From the NCBI GenBank assembly GCA_025925615.1, contig JAICLN010000108.1, positions 1-10,818 on the forward strand: a stretch of 10,818 nucleotides of DNA, given 5' to 3'. The translations under genes and the position numbers were made by a program. Each line of letters starts with the position of its first letter. The first letter of the stretch is position 1. The notes under the pieces were generated by a model. It was not told the origin of the DNA. It made no database searches and was given only the letters and a program-made list of their open reading frames with translations. Shown here piece after piece: positions 1 through 6,084 of the stretch. Source of the DNA: Actinomycetospora sp. (lineage in GTDB: Bacteria; Actinomycetota; Actinomycetes; Mycobacteriales; Pseudonocardiaceae).

Positions 1-809
1 CCCAGGACATCGCGGGGTCGGGTCGCGTCCATGACGAACGAGCTGACGTGCTCCGCGTGCTCGGCCACGGTCTCCCGGGCGATGGCGAGCACGTGGGGGG
101 AGTAGTCGCACATCAGGTACTGCAGGCGCCGGTAGTAGCCGCGGCCGTGCCGGGCGTCGAGCGCGCGGAACTCGTCGAGGAACACCCGGGCCTGGCTGCC
201 GTTGCCGACACCGAGCTCGACGACGTACAGCTCCGGCGGGAGGGCCTGGCGATCGGCCAGCCCGTCCCACACGGCGAACAGCTCCGCGAGGACCTCCCGC
301 GCCGCGCCGCGGTTGCGGGCGTCGCTCTCGCCGCCGGGGAGGGCCTGCTCGTAGGCCTGGCCGGTGGCCTTCTCCCAGAGCCCGAGCGCGGACCAGTACA
401 GCGCGTTGAAGGCCCAGATGCAGCTGCCGCGGGTGGGGCCCCAGTCCTCGAGCAGCACGTGACCCGCGTCGGCGCCGCCCGCGGTGTGGGCGTCGAGGAC
501 GTCGCGCGTCGCCTCCCGCAGCGCGACGTCGGCGCTGCGCCGGACGTCGACGGCGATCTCGAGGTCGTCCTCGCGCACGCCCTCGGGCACGGGACCGTGG
601 TACGCCCGCTCCGGCGGGACGATCGGGCGCACCTCCACGGCGTCCCGGAAGTTCTGCCGGTACTGCACCCAGTCGCAGACCACGCGGACCCGGGCGAGGT
701 CGGTCGAGCTCTCGGACAGCGCCTCGACCACGGGCACCAGGGACTCGTGGACGCTCACCGGGGCCTTGTTGCTCCGCAGCCGGGCATGCGGACGGAAGTC
801 GACGAGCAT
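1..809 (-). CDS. Class I SAM-dependent methyltransferase-like protein (C-terminus beyond left edge)
   Basis: Partial gene: 269 codons are visible from an ATG at 809 and the frame is still open at base 1. The start is supported by an AGGGAGG ribosome binding site a few bases upstream. Residues 1-190 match no domain I can name; they contain an aromatic stretch (CIWAFNALYWSALGLWEKA). A Rossmann-type SAM-binding region follows: motif I is VVELGVGNGS with E198-L199-G200, then LMCDYSPHVLAIAR with an acidic residue in the usual motif II place, then FVMDATRPRDVL. The EL-GxGxG plus D-x-S-P pattern recalls MidA/NDUFAF7-type methyltransferases (COG1565), but the long N-terminal part is not typical, so this is only a hint. 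The gene diverges from the MetF-like gene, with which it may share a control region. The substrate is unknown. The call as a SAM-binding fold is fairly safe; the methyl acceptor and exact family are not. Confidence 0.65.
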   Translation of the reverse strand, partial: MLVDFRPHARLRSNKAPVSVHESLVPVVEALSESSTDLARVRVVCDWVQYRQNFRDAVEVRPIVPPERAYHGPVPEGVREDDLEIAVDVRRSADVALREATRDVLDAHTAGGADAGHVLLEDWGPTRGSCIWAFNALYWSALGLWEKATGQAYEQALPGGESDARNRGAAREVLAELFAVWDGLADRQALPPELYVVELGVGNGSQARVFLDEFRALDARHGRGYYRRLQYLMCDYSPHVLAIARETVAEHAEHVSSFVMDATRPRDVL

Positions 810-1053
810 CGCGGGCCTCCCTGTGCCGGACCCGCGGACCGAGCCGTGGGCCGTACCGACAGTGCGGGTCGGACCCGGCCGGCGTCATCGTCGCGGGGGC
901 CAAGAACGGGGCGTCGATTGTTGTGGCCGGACCCAGCGGCGATGGTCCTGGTGTTCCCGCACAGTCCGGCGCCTCCCGACCTTGGTCTTCCGCACGATGA
1001 TTCCCGGCCCCCCGGTCGGGGAGGATCGGCGGCGGTCCGACGAGGGAGGTCCG
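810..1053. promoter_or_regulatory. Divergent intergenic region between the methyltransferase-like and MetF-like genes
   Basis: This 244-bp gap lies between two divergent starts, so it should hold both promoters. I could not assign convincing -35/-10 pairs. Two inverted repeats are visible. One is CGGGTC-G-GACCCG at 865-877, with 6-bp perfect arms. The other is a hairpin at 1003-1020 (CCCGGCC, four C, GGTCGGG; 7 bp with one G-T pair), which ends about 34 bp before the MetF-like start. Ribosome binding sites are clear at both edges: GAGGGAGG at about 1043-1049 for the right-hand gene and AGGGAGG for the left-hand gene. The role as a control region is inferred from position. The repeats could be chance in such GC-rich DNA. 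Confidence 0.4.
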
Positions 1054-1965
1054 ATGGGCGACACCGCGGCGGACGAGGTCGCGGCGACGGCGCGGTGGTT
1101 GATGCGCGACGTCAGCGTGGAGGTCACCCCGCGGGAGGCCGACACGTTGCCGGAGGTGGCCCGGGTCCTGCCCCCGGGCTCATCGATCTACGTCACCTAC
1201 CTCACCTCCGTCGGCTTCGACCGGGTCCTCGCGACCGCGCGGCAGGTGCTCGAGGTCGGCCTGCGCCCGGTGATCCACCTGGCGGTCCGGGCGATCCCGG
1301 ACATGGCCGCGCTCGACCGCACGCTCGGGGCGCTCATCGACGTCGGGGTCACCGACCTCCTGCTGGTGGCCGGCTCGACGGAGCCGGCCGGCGAGATCGC
1401 GGACACGCTCCAGGTGCTGGAGTCGCCCGTCCTGGCGCGGCGGCCCTTCTCCGGCATCGGCGTCGCGGGCCACCCCGAGGGCAACCCCGGGGTGGACGCG
1501 GCGACCGTCGACCACGCCCTCGCGCGCAAGGACAAGCTGGCCGCCGAGGCGGGGCTGCCGCTGCACGTCGTCACCCAGTTCACCTTCTCCGCGGACCCGA
1601 TCGTGAGCTGGGAGCGACGCATGCGCGAGGAGGGCATCCGCCTCCCCGTGCGGGTCGGCCTCCCCGGCCTGACCTCGCCGTCGAAGCTCCTCCGGTTCGG
1701 GCTGTCGTGCGGGATCGGGCCGTCGCTGGCCGTCCTGCGCAGACAGACCGGGAGCGTCTTCAAGCTGGCCACCCAGGTCTACCGGCCGGCCGAGACCGTG
1801 ACCGGGCTGGCCCGCGCGGTGGCCGCCGACCCCGAGAGCCTCGTCTCGGCCGTGCACTTCTTCCCCTTCGGCGCCGTCGTGCCGACCGCGACGTGGGCCC
1901 GGGCCATCGCCGCGGGCCGCTTCACGGTGGGCGCCGACGGTGCCCTGGTGACCGAAGTCGACTGA
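1054..1965 (+). CDS. Methylenetetrahydrofolate reductase family protein (divergent MetF paralogue)
   Basis: 303 residues, close to the usual single-domain bacterial MetF length. The ATG has GAGGGAGG just upstream. The family makes 5-methyl-THF from 5,10-methylene-THF on FAD in a cytosolic TIM barrel. Recognisable blocks: VEVTPRE, with E23 at the place of the catalytic Glu28 of E. coli MetF; a strand SSIYVTYLTS at 43-52; GVTDLLLVAGSTEP at 98-111; GHPEGNP at 139-145, matching the YPEVHPEA segment; VVTQFTFSADP, with Q175 at the E. coli Gln183 place; and PVRVGLPGL. Oddly, the Asp of the LRGD motif (E. coli Asp120), which interacts with flavin and folate, is replaced by Ser108. This suggests a side paralogue rather than the housekeeping enzyme, perhaps tied to a demethylation or methyl-transfer pathway. 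It lies 32 bp upstream of a methyltransferase on the same strand, a probable operon. Family membership is confident; the reaction in vivo is not. Confidence 0.85.
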   Translation: MGDTAADEVAATARWLMRDVSVEVTPREADTLPEVARVLPPGSSIYVTYLTSVGFDRVLATARQVLEVGLRPVIHLAVRAIPDMAALDRTLGALIDVGVTDLLLVAGSTEPAGEIADTLQVLESPVLARRPFSGIGVAGHPEGNPGVDAATVDHALARKDKLAAEAGLPLHVVTQFTFSADPIVSWERRMREEGIRLPVRVGLPGLTSPSKLLRFGLSCGIGPSLAVLRRQTGSVFKLATQVYRPAETVTGLARAVAADPESLVSAVHFFPFGAVVPTATWARAIAAGRFTVGADGALVTEVD

Positions 1966-1997
1966 TCACTGACCCGCCGACCGAGCAGGAGCGAGCC

Positions 1998-2765
1998 GTG
2001 ACCGAACAGATCGCCGAGCACTACCAGCGCGTCGCCGCGACCTACGACGAGCTCTGGGCCTACGACCCCGACTACGTGCGGCAGTTCTCCCGGGCGATGA
2101 TCGACTCGCTGCGGCTGATCCCCTCCGACGCGATCGCCGACGTCGGCTGCGGCACCGGGCTCTACACGCGGGCGCTCTGTACGGAGCTGGAGCCGCAGCG
2201 CCCCGTCCTGTGCGTCGATCCCACACCCGCCATGCTCGACCAGCTCCCGGCCTCGCCCCGCATGCGGCCCGTACTCGCGTCGGCGGAGGACCTGGCGTCC
2301 GGGCACGTCGGCCTCCCGCAGGCGGGCCCGCTGGACGCGGTGATCCTCAAGGAGTCGATCCACCACGTGCCGGACCGGGGGCGGGTCCTCGCCGGGCTCG
2401 CCTCGATGCTGTCGCCCCACGGCCGGCTCCTGGTCGTGATGCTGCCCCCGTCGATCCACCACCCGCTGTTCCAGGCGGCCCACGACCGTTTCGAGGAGCT
2501 CCAGCCGCGCCCGGACGACGTCGTGGACCTCCTCTCGGACGCCGGGCTGCGGGCCTCGGTGAGCTACCGGACGTTCCACGTCACCGTCGACCGGGCGCGC
2601 TACGTCCACATGCTCGAGTCGCGCTACATGTCCGTGCTCGACGAGTTCTCCGAGAGCGAGCTGGCGACCGGGATCGACCAGTTCCGGCGCGCCTACCGCG
2701 ACACCCCGGTGATCCGTTTCGACGACCACTTCGCCTTCGTGACGGGGTGGGTGCGGCCGGACTAG
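1998..2765 (+). CDS. Class I SAM-dependent methyltransferase
   Basis: 255 residues, a full-length small methyltransferase. The GTG start at 1998 has an AGGAGCGAG ribosome binding site, and the protein-like sequence begins there (TEQIAEHYQRVAATYDELW, a typical N-terminal helix that closes over SAM). Motif I is D48-V-G-C-G-T-G54, and the acidic residue after strand 2 is D74 in VLCVDPTPAML. A later strand reads AVILKESIHHVPDRGRVLAGLASMLSPHGRLLVVM, the post-I/motif III region. The SIHH segment is near where catalytic or substrate residues often lie. The C-terminal third is less conserved and probably forms the acceptor site. It is probably cotranscribed with the MetF-like gene (32-bp gap). The acceptor cannot be inferred; the fold is of the UbiE/Methyltransf_11-25 type. 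The stop TAG abuts the TAG of a minus-strand gene remnant. Confidence 0.85.
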   Translation: MTEQIAEHYQRVAATYDELWAYDPDYVRQFSRAMIDSLRLIPSDAIADVGCGTGLYTRALCTELEPQRPVLCVDPTPAMLDQLPASPRMRPVLASAEDLASGHVGLPQAGPLDAVILKESIHHVPDRGRVLAGLASMLSPHGRLLVVMLPPSIHHPLFQAAHDRFEELQPRPDDVVDLLSDAGLRASVSYRTFHVTVDRARYVHMLESRYMSVLDEFSESELATGIDQFRRAYRDTPVIRFDDHFAFVTGWVRPD

Positions 2766-2861
2766 CTAGCCCGCCACGGAGGCGTCCCGCCGGGCGAGGA
2801 CGTCGTCGAGCCACCGGAAGAGGCGCTGGTGGTGGTCGGCGAGGGTCTTCGCGTCCGCCTC
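2766..2861 (-). pseudogene. C-terminal remnant of a lost gene (31 codons)
   Basis: On the minus strand, 31 sense codons followed by TAG read EADAKTLADHHQRLFRWLDD then VLARRDASVAG. All 31 codons end in G or C and the peptide looks like an amphipathic C-terminal helix, which fits real coding DNA here. Going upstream, the frame hits TGA at 2862-2864 and has no start codon; beyond that the third positions become mixed. I read it as the tail of a gene whose front was deleted, left between the methyltransferase and the MmcQ/YjbR gene. Its family is not recognised. An alternative is a short ORF from an ATG at 2869 in another frame, but that gives a Ser/Thr/Pro-rich, unlikely peptide. Confidence 0.4.
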
Positions 2862-2894
2862 TCACTCATGACGAGGGTGACGAGTGCGGCGCGG

Positions 2895-3233
2895 TCAGGC
2901 CTCGACGCGCATCCGCCAGGCGTCGGTGATCAGTTCGGTGAGCCGCGGGAGGTCGACCTTCCCCAGCCGCACCATCACGAGCGGGAACGGCTCGTAGCTC
3001 GGCGTCGAGAAGAACAGCTCGGGCTCGCCCCGGAGCAGCGCCTGCCGTTCCGCCTCGTCGCCGACGTAGAGGACCGCGACGTCGGTGCGCAGGACGCGGC
3101 GGCCGTTCGCGCGGTCGGGCCAGGACCACACGAAGCCCCGCCCGCCCACGCGGAAGTCGAACCCGGCGGACTCGATCTCCTCGACCCCGTCCAGGGACAG
3201 TGCGAGGCGCCGCACGTCGTCCTCGTCGGTCAC
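2895..3233 (-). CDS. MmcQ/YjbR family protein
   Basis: 112 residues from a GTG at 3233, chosen because GAAGGGAGC lies about 9 bp upstream; an ATG further out (3287) would add 18 residues with no similarity and weaker coding bias. The sequence follows the YjbR (CyaY-like fold) pattern: N-terminal helix TDEDDVRRLALSLDGVEE, then FDFRVGGRGFVWSWP, then a strand TDVAVLYVGDEAERQALLRGEPELFFSTPSYEPFPLVMVRLGKVDLPRLTELITDAWRMR. The FFSTPxYxxxPxVxVRL segment and the closing LxELLTDAWR helix are characteristic. Members are small cytosolic proteins, often described as DNA-binding-like, with no settled biochemical function. The gene diverges from the SnoaL-like gene over a 77-bp gap and is convergent with the upstream methyltransferase. 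Confidence 0.85.
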   Translation of the reverse strand: MTDEDDVRRLALSLDGVEEIESAGFDFRVGGRGFVWSWPDRANGRRVLRTDVAVLYVGDEAERQALLRGEPELFFSTPSYEPFPLVMVRLGKVDLPRLTELITDAWRMRVEA

Positions 3234-3310
3234 GCTCGCTGCTCCCTTCGACCCTTGGCAGGCTCGATACGCTGCACGGACGGACAATCCTCACCGACAG
3301 CGGGTCCGCC

Positions 3311-3739
3311 ATGACAGACCTCGACGAGTTCCTCGACGCCGTCGTGCCACGACTGGTCGAGGCCGACACCGCCCTGCACAACGGCGATCCGGCCCCGCGG
3401 CAGGCGATGTGGTCGCACGAGGACCCGGTGACGCTCTTCGGTGCCGCGATCACCACCCGGGGGTGGAGCGCGATCTCGGCGGTCTTCGACCGGCTCGGGG
3501 CGAACTTCTCGGACTGCACCGCCTACGACTGCGAGGTCCTCGCCGCCGGGACCTCCGGCGACCTGGGCTACCTCGTCGCGATCGAGCGGGTGACGCTGTC
3601 GATGGGGGACGGACCGCCGCAGGCGATCACCCTGCGGGTCACGACGGTCTTCCGTCGCGAGTCGGGGGAGTGGAAGGCCGTGCACCGCCACGGCGATCCC
3701 GGGCCGGCCGAGGACCTGGTCTGGCTGGCCGGGTCCTGA
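3311..3739 (+). CDS. NTF2/SnoaL-like (DUF4440-type) family protein
   Basis: 142 residues from an ATG at 3311, the first start where the family pattern begins (MTDLDEFLDAVVPRLVEADTALHNGDPAP). The ribosome binding site is weak (GCGGG). The protein shows the cone-shaped alpha+beta NTF2 fold: two N-terminal helices, MWSHEDPVTLFGA (residues 34-46), GWSAISAVFDRLGANFS, then the beta-sheet strands EVLAAGTSGDLGYLVAIERV, QAITLRVTTVFRRESGEWKAVHRHGDP. The C-terminal WKAVHRHGD is the common signature of this group. Such proteins include isomerases and hydrolases as well as non-enzymatic ligand binders, so no reaction can be assigned. The next gene starts 15 bp downstream on the same strand, so the two are probably cotranscribed. 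Confidence 0.8.
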   Translation: MTDLDEFLDAVVPRLVEADTALHNGDPAPRQAMWSHEDPVTLFGAAITTRGWSAISAVFDRLGANFSDCTAYDCEVLAAGTSGDLGYLVAIERVTLSMGDGPPQAITLRVTTVFRRESGEWKAVHRHGDPGPAEDLVWLAGS

Positions 3740-3754
3740 GGGCAGAATCGCCGG

Positions 3755-4336
3755 GTGAGCAGCCCCCTCGACGACGTCCGCGGGCTGGTCCCCGCCGCCA
3801 TCGACCGCTTCGGCGCGCGGGTGCACGCCGTCGCCCCCGACGCGTGGGCGGCGCCGACGCCGTGCGCGCAGTGGTCCGTCCGCGACCTCGTCGCACACAT
3901 GTGCTTCGAGCACCGCTGGGCACCGCACGTCCTGGCCGGTGAGTCCATGACGGAGGTCGGGGACACCTACGACGGCGACCTGCTGGGCGACGACCCGGTG
4001 GGCGCCTGGGACGCGGCCGCGGTGCGGTCGCGGGCGGCCTTCGTCGCCACCGGGTCGCACGCGGCGCGGGTCCACGTGTCGTTCGGGTGGCTCGACGTCG
4101 AGGAGTACGCGGTCCAGATGCTCGTCGACCTCACCGTGCACGAGTGGGACCTGGCCCGGGGGGCGGGGCTCGACGAGCACCTCGACCCCGCGTGCGTCGC
4201 GGTGACGCTGGCCTACATCCGCTCCGACCCGATCATGCTGACCGGACCGGGCCTGTTCGCGGCCGCCGTCCGGACCCCGGGCGGGGACCCGCAGGACGAC
4301 CTGCTCGGCCTCGTGGGGCGACGCGCCGCGCGGTGA
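3755..4336 (+). CDS. DinB-fold, TIGR03086-like metal-binding protein
   Basis: 193 residues from a GTG at 3755, with GAGGG about 11 bp upstream. The N-terminal half has the mycothiol-dependent enzyme/DinB signature TPCAQWSVRDLVAHM (residues 35-49), with H48 the expected first metal ligand. The second signature VDLTVHEWDLARGAG (124-138) supplies H129 and D132, the other usual ligands. The four-helix bundle binds a divalent metal. In actinomycetes many members use, or are presumed to use, mycothiol as cosubstrate (maleylpyruvate isomerase relatives), but most are uncharacterised. The C-terminus GPGLFAAAVRTPGGDPQDDLLGLVGR is also typical for TIGR03086. Probably in an operon with the NTF2-like gene. 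Family call strong; substrate unknown. Confidence 0.85.
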   Translation: MSSPLDDVRGLVPAAIDRFGARVHAVAPDAWAAPTPCAQWSVRDLVAHMCFEHRWAPHVLAGESMTEVGDTYDGDLLGDDPVGAWDAAAVRSRAAFVATGSHAARVHVSFGWLDVEEYAVQMLVDLTVHEWDLARGAGLDEHLDPACVAVTLAYIRSDPIMLTGPGLFAAAVRTPGGDPQDDLLGLVGRRAAR

Positions 4337-4521
4337 CACCCCTGATGCCGGGCCACGGCACCCGCAGGCTCGGTTAGGGTGACCTGTGTCGGGCCGGGCC
4401 CGTCGGCCGCGGCGATCCGCCCGCCGACGTGGCGCCGTGGGTGTTCCGTCCCTCGTTCGGGTACCTCGCGCTCGGTGTCGTGAAAAGGCGGTGTGGGTTG
4501 GGTCGTGCGCAGCAGGCGCGG

Positions 4522-5277
4522 GTGTTCCCGTCGCCGCGATCCAAGGACTGGCGACGCATCGCCGAGGAGGACGCGGACAGCGTCGAGGTCAAGGTCCTGC
4601 TCGGGCCGGGCCCCGAGGTGGCGGCCGCGGCGCTGACCGGCCGCGCCGCCCCCCGCTGGCGGCTCCGCCGCCTGCACCTGCTCGACACCCCCGATCTGAC
4701 CATCGCCCGCTCCGGGGTGGAGATGCGCCTGCGGCGGCGGGCCCGCGGCCGCCACGACCTCACCGTGCGGGCCCGACGACGCCACGGCCGGGGATCGAGC
4801 CGGCCCCATCCGCCGGGTGCCCGCGTGGAGTTCGACGTGCTGCCGGACGCGATCTGGCAGACGGTCGAGCTGCGCCACACCGTCGACCCGGCCCTCGCCG
4901 AGGCGGTCGCGGCCGGGACCGCCCGCCCCGACGAACTGCTCACCCCCGACCAGGAGGAGTGGCTCTGGGCGGCCGCCGGGGTGTTCCCGACGGCGTCGCT
5001 GGTGGCGCACGGGCCGCTCGCGGTGCGCCGCGTCGGCCTCCCGGACGGCGGGTTCCCCGCCGGGCGCGCCCACCTCGAGCACTGCCGGTACCCGAGCGGG
5101 CGGGAGCTCGTCGAGTTCTCCACCCGGTGCCTGCCCGACGTGGCCGGGGAGGTCGCCGGGGAGGTCAGCCGCTTCCTCGCCGACCGGGGCGTGACACCGG
5201 CGCGGTTGCACCTGACGAAGACCGCCATCTGGCTCGACGAGCTCGCCCGCTCCGCGGGTACCGCCCCTCCACACTGA
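4522..5277 (+). CDS. CYTH domain-containing protein
   Basis: 251 residues if it starts at GTG 4522. The frame stays open back to GTG 4429, and TTG 4498 is another option. I prefer 4522 because codons between 4441 and 4510 have many A/T third positions, unlike the rest. The CYTH (triphosphate tunnel) pattern is clear: SVEVKVLL at 20-27, RRLHLLDTPDL with D55-T56-P57, SGVEMRLRRR at 64-73, LTVRARRR, ARVEFDVLP, and a C-terminal RELVEFSTRC followed by a helix and LTKTAIWL with K233. CYTH enzymes act on triphosphates or adenylate-type substrates in a cationic beta-tunnel. The N-terminal ExExK signature is incomplete: E22 and K24 are present but the first Glu is replaced by Ser20, so catalysis may differ. 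Residues about 105-190 form an insertion-rich middle. Function unknown. Confidence 0.75.
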   Translation: MFPSPRSKDWRRIAEEDADSVEVKVLLGPGPEVAAAALTGRAAPRWRLRRLHLLDTPDLTIARSGVEMRLRRRARGRHDLTVRARRRHGRGSSRPHPPGARVEFDVLPDAIWQTVELRHTVDPALAEAVAAGTARPDELLTPDQEEWLWAAAGVFPTASLVAHGPLAVRRVGLPDGGFPAGRAHLEHCRYPSGRELVEFSTRCLPDVAGEVAGEVSRFLADRGVTPARLHLTKTAIWLDELARSAGTAPPH

Positions 5278-5278
5278 C

Positions 5279-5298
5279 GACCGGCCGCGCCGGCGGTC
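5279..5298. terminator. Small hairpin after the CYTH gene
   Basis: GACCG-(G)-CCG-CGC-CGG-CGGTC forms an 8-bp stem with one bulged base and a 3-base loop, two bases after the CYTH stop codon. There is no T tract, which is common for actinobacterial terminators. GC-only stems arise easily here, so this is a weak call. Confidence 0.25.
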
Positions 5299-5333
5299 GC
5301 TGGTGCAGCGCGAGGAACGAGCGCTGACCCAGC
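5299..5333. terminator. Hairpin between convergent genes, possible bidirectional terminator
   Basis: GCTGGTGCAGCGC at 5299-5311 and GCGCTGACCCAGC at 5321-5333 pair over 13 positions with two adjacent mismatches, around the 9-base loop GAGGAACGA. It lies in the 87-bp gap between the 3' ends of the CYTH gene (plus) and the isomerase gene (minus), where a shared terminator is expected. No T tract is present on either side. Confidence 0.4.
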
Positions 5334-5345
5334 AGGGGCCACCTT

Positions 5346-5369
5346 GGCGCGACTACCGGCGCGACTACC
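5346..5369. repeat. Perfect 12-bp tandem duplication at the end of the isomerase gene
   Basis: GGCGCGACTACC occurs twice in direct tandem (5346-5357 and 5358-5369). On the minus strand each copy carries a TAG in the isomerase frame, so the gene ends in the first copy met and has a second in-frame stop 12 bp later. It is probably a slippage duplication. Confidence 0.8.
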
Positions 5370-6084
5370 TGTGCTCCAGCGCCACCCAGCCTTCGTAGCC
5401 CTGACGCTCCAGCGCGCCCAGCCACCGGTCGAGCGGGAGCGAGCCGGTCCCCGGCGCCCCCCGACCCGGCGCGTCGGCGATCTGGACGTGCGCGAGGTCC
5501 TGCCCGCGCGTGGCGATCACCGCGTCGACGTCCTCGCCGTTCACCGCGAGGTGGTACAGGTCGCCGAGCACGCCGGCGCCCCGGCTCCCCAGCGCCCCGA
5601 CCAGGGCGAACGCGTCACCCGCCGTCGTGATGGGGTAGTCGTCGACCCCGCTGAGCGGCTCGATCAGGATGCGGCGCCCGGCGGCCAGGGCCGCCCGGGC
5701 GGCCATGTCCAGCCGGTCGAGCGCGAGGTCGCGCATCGGCCCGACCCCGATGAGCGTGTTGAACATCCGCGTGCCGAGCCGGCGGCCGACCTCGAGCCCG
5801 ACGGCGAGCGCGTCGTCGAACTCGGGCTTGCGGCGGGCGTCCGACACGATCCCGCGCTCGCCGGCCTCGAGGTCCCCGCCGAAGAGGTTCATGGCGATGA
5901 GCTCGACCCCGGCGTCGGTGACGGACGCCACGAACGCGTCGACCTCGGGGTCCGCCGGACCCGCCGTCGTGAACGGCCACCACGACTCGATCGCGGTGAA
6001 CCCGTCGTCGCGGGCGCGGGCGGCGCGCCGGAGCACGTCGACGTCCGGGTAGAGGATCGAGACGTTGGCCGCGCGCCCGGTCAC
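5365..6084 (-). CDS. hyi: Hydroxypyruvate isomerase family protein (TIM barrel, xylose isomerase-like)
   Basis: 239 residues from a GTG at 6084 that overlaps the aminotransferase stop (GTGA, 4 bp), so translation is probably coupled. The family (Hyi/OtnI type) isomerises hydroxypyruvate to tartronate semialdehyde or related 2-oxo-tetronates, in the cytosol, with a divalent metal. Signatures: N-terminal NVSILYPDVDVLRRAARARDDGFTAIESWWPF; AMNLFGGDLEAGERG at 64-78; ILIEPLSGVDDYP, with E142; GVLGDLYHL, with D175; AHVQIADAPGRGAPGTG, with Q201; and GYEGWVALE, with E237. E142, D175, Q201 and E237 fall where the family places its metal ligands. The protein stops two residues after E237, about 19 residues shorter than the 258-residue E. 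coli Hyi, inside a 12-bp tandem duplication; all metal ligands remain. The family is certain; the exact substrate (hydroxypyruvate or 2-oxo-tetronate) is open. Confidence 0.8.
   Translation of the reverse strand: MTGRAANVSILYPDVDVLRRAARARDDGFTAIESWWPFTTAGPADPEVDAFVASVTDAGVELIAMNLFGGDLEAGERGIVSDARRKPEFDDALAVGLEVGRRLGTRMFNTLIGVGPMRDLALDRLDMAARAALAAGRRILIEPLSGVDDYPITTAGDAFALVGALGSRGAGVLGDLYHLAVNGEDVDAVIATRGQDLAHVQIADAPGRGAPGTGSLPLDRWLGALERQGYEGWVALEHR

Noticed and set aside
810..1053. A SAM-sensing riboswitch ahead of the MetF-like gene.
   Set aside because: I looked for the conserved core of actinobacterial SAM-IV-type elements and did not see it; only simple GC hairpins are present.
48..2765. 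A 905-codon open frame on the plus strand that would make one giant protein.
   Set aside because: Only its last 255 codons look like a protein (the methyltransferase from 1998). The earlier part is Gly/Ala/Arg-rich and lies antisense to, or in another frame of, better-supported genes.
3234..3310. A sigma-70 type promoter (TTGGCA with GACAAT) in the gap before the NTF2-like gene.
   Set aside because: The spacing and hexamers are not good enough to call; the gap must hold divergent promoters, but I cannot place them.
4372..4390. A DtxR/IdeR-like iron box (TTAGGGTGACCTG) upstream of the CYTH gene.
   Set aside because: Only a partial match on one side, with the other half-site poor, and no iron-related gene nearby.
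4429..4521. Extending the CYTH gene to the earlier GTG at 4429.
   Set aside because: Codons from 4441 to 4510 have many A/T third positions, unlike neighbouring genes, and the peptide adds nothing typical of the family. It cannot be excluded.
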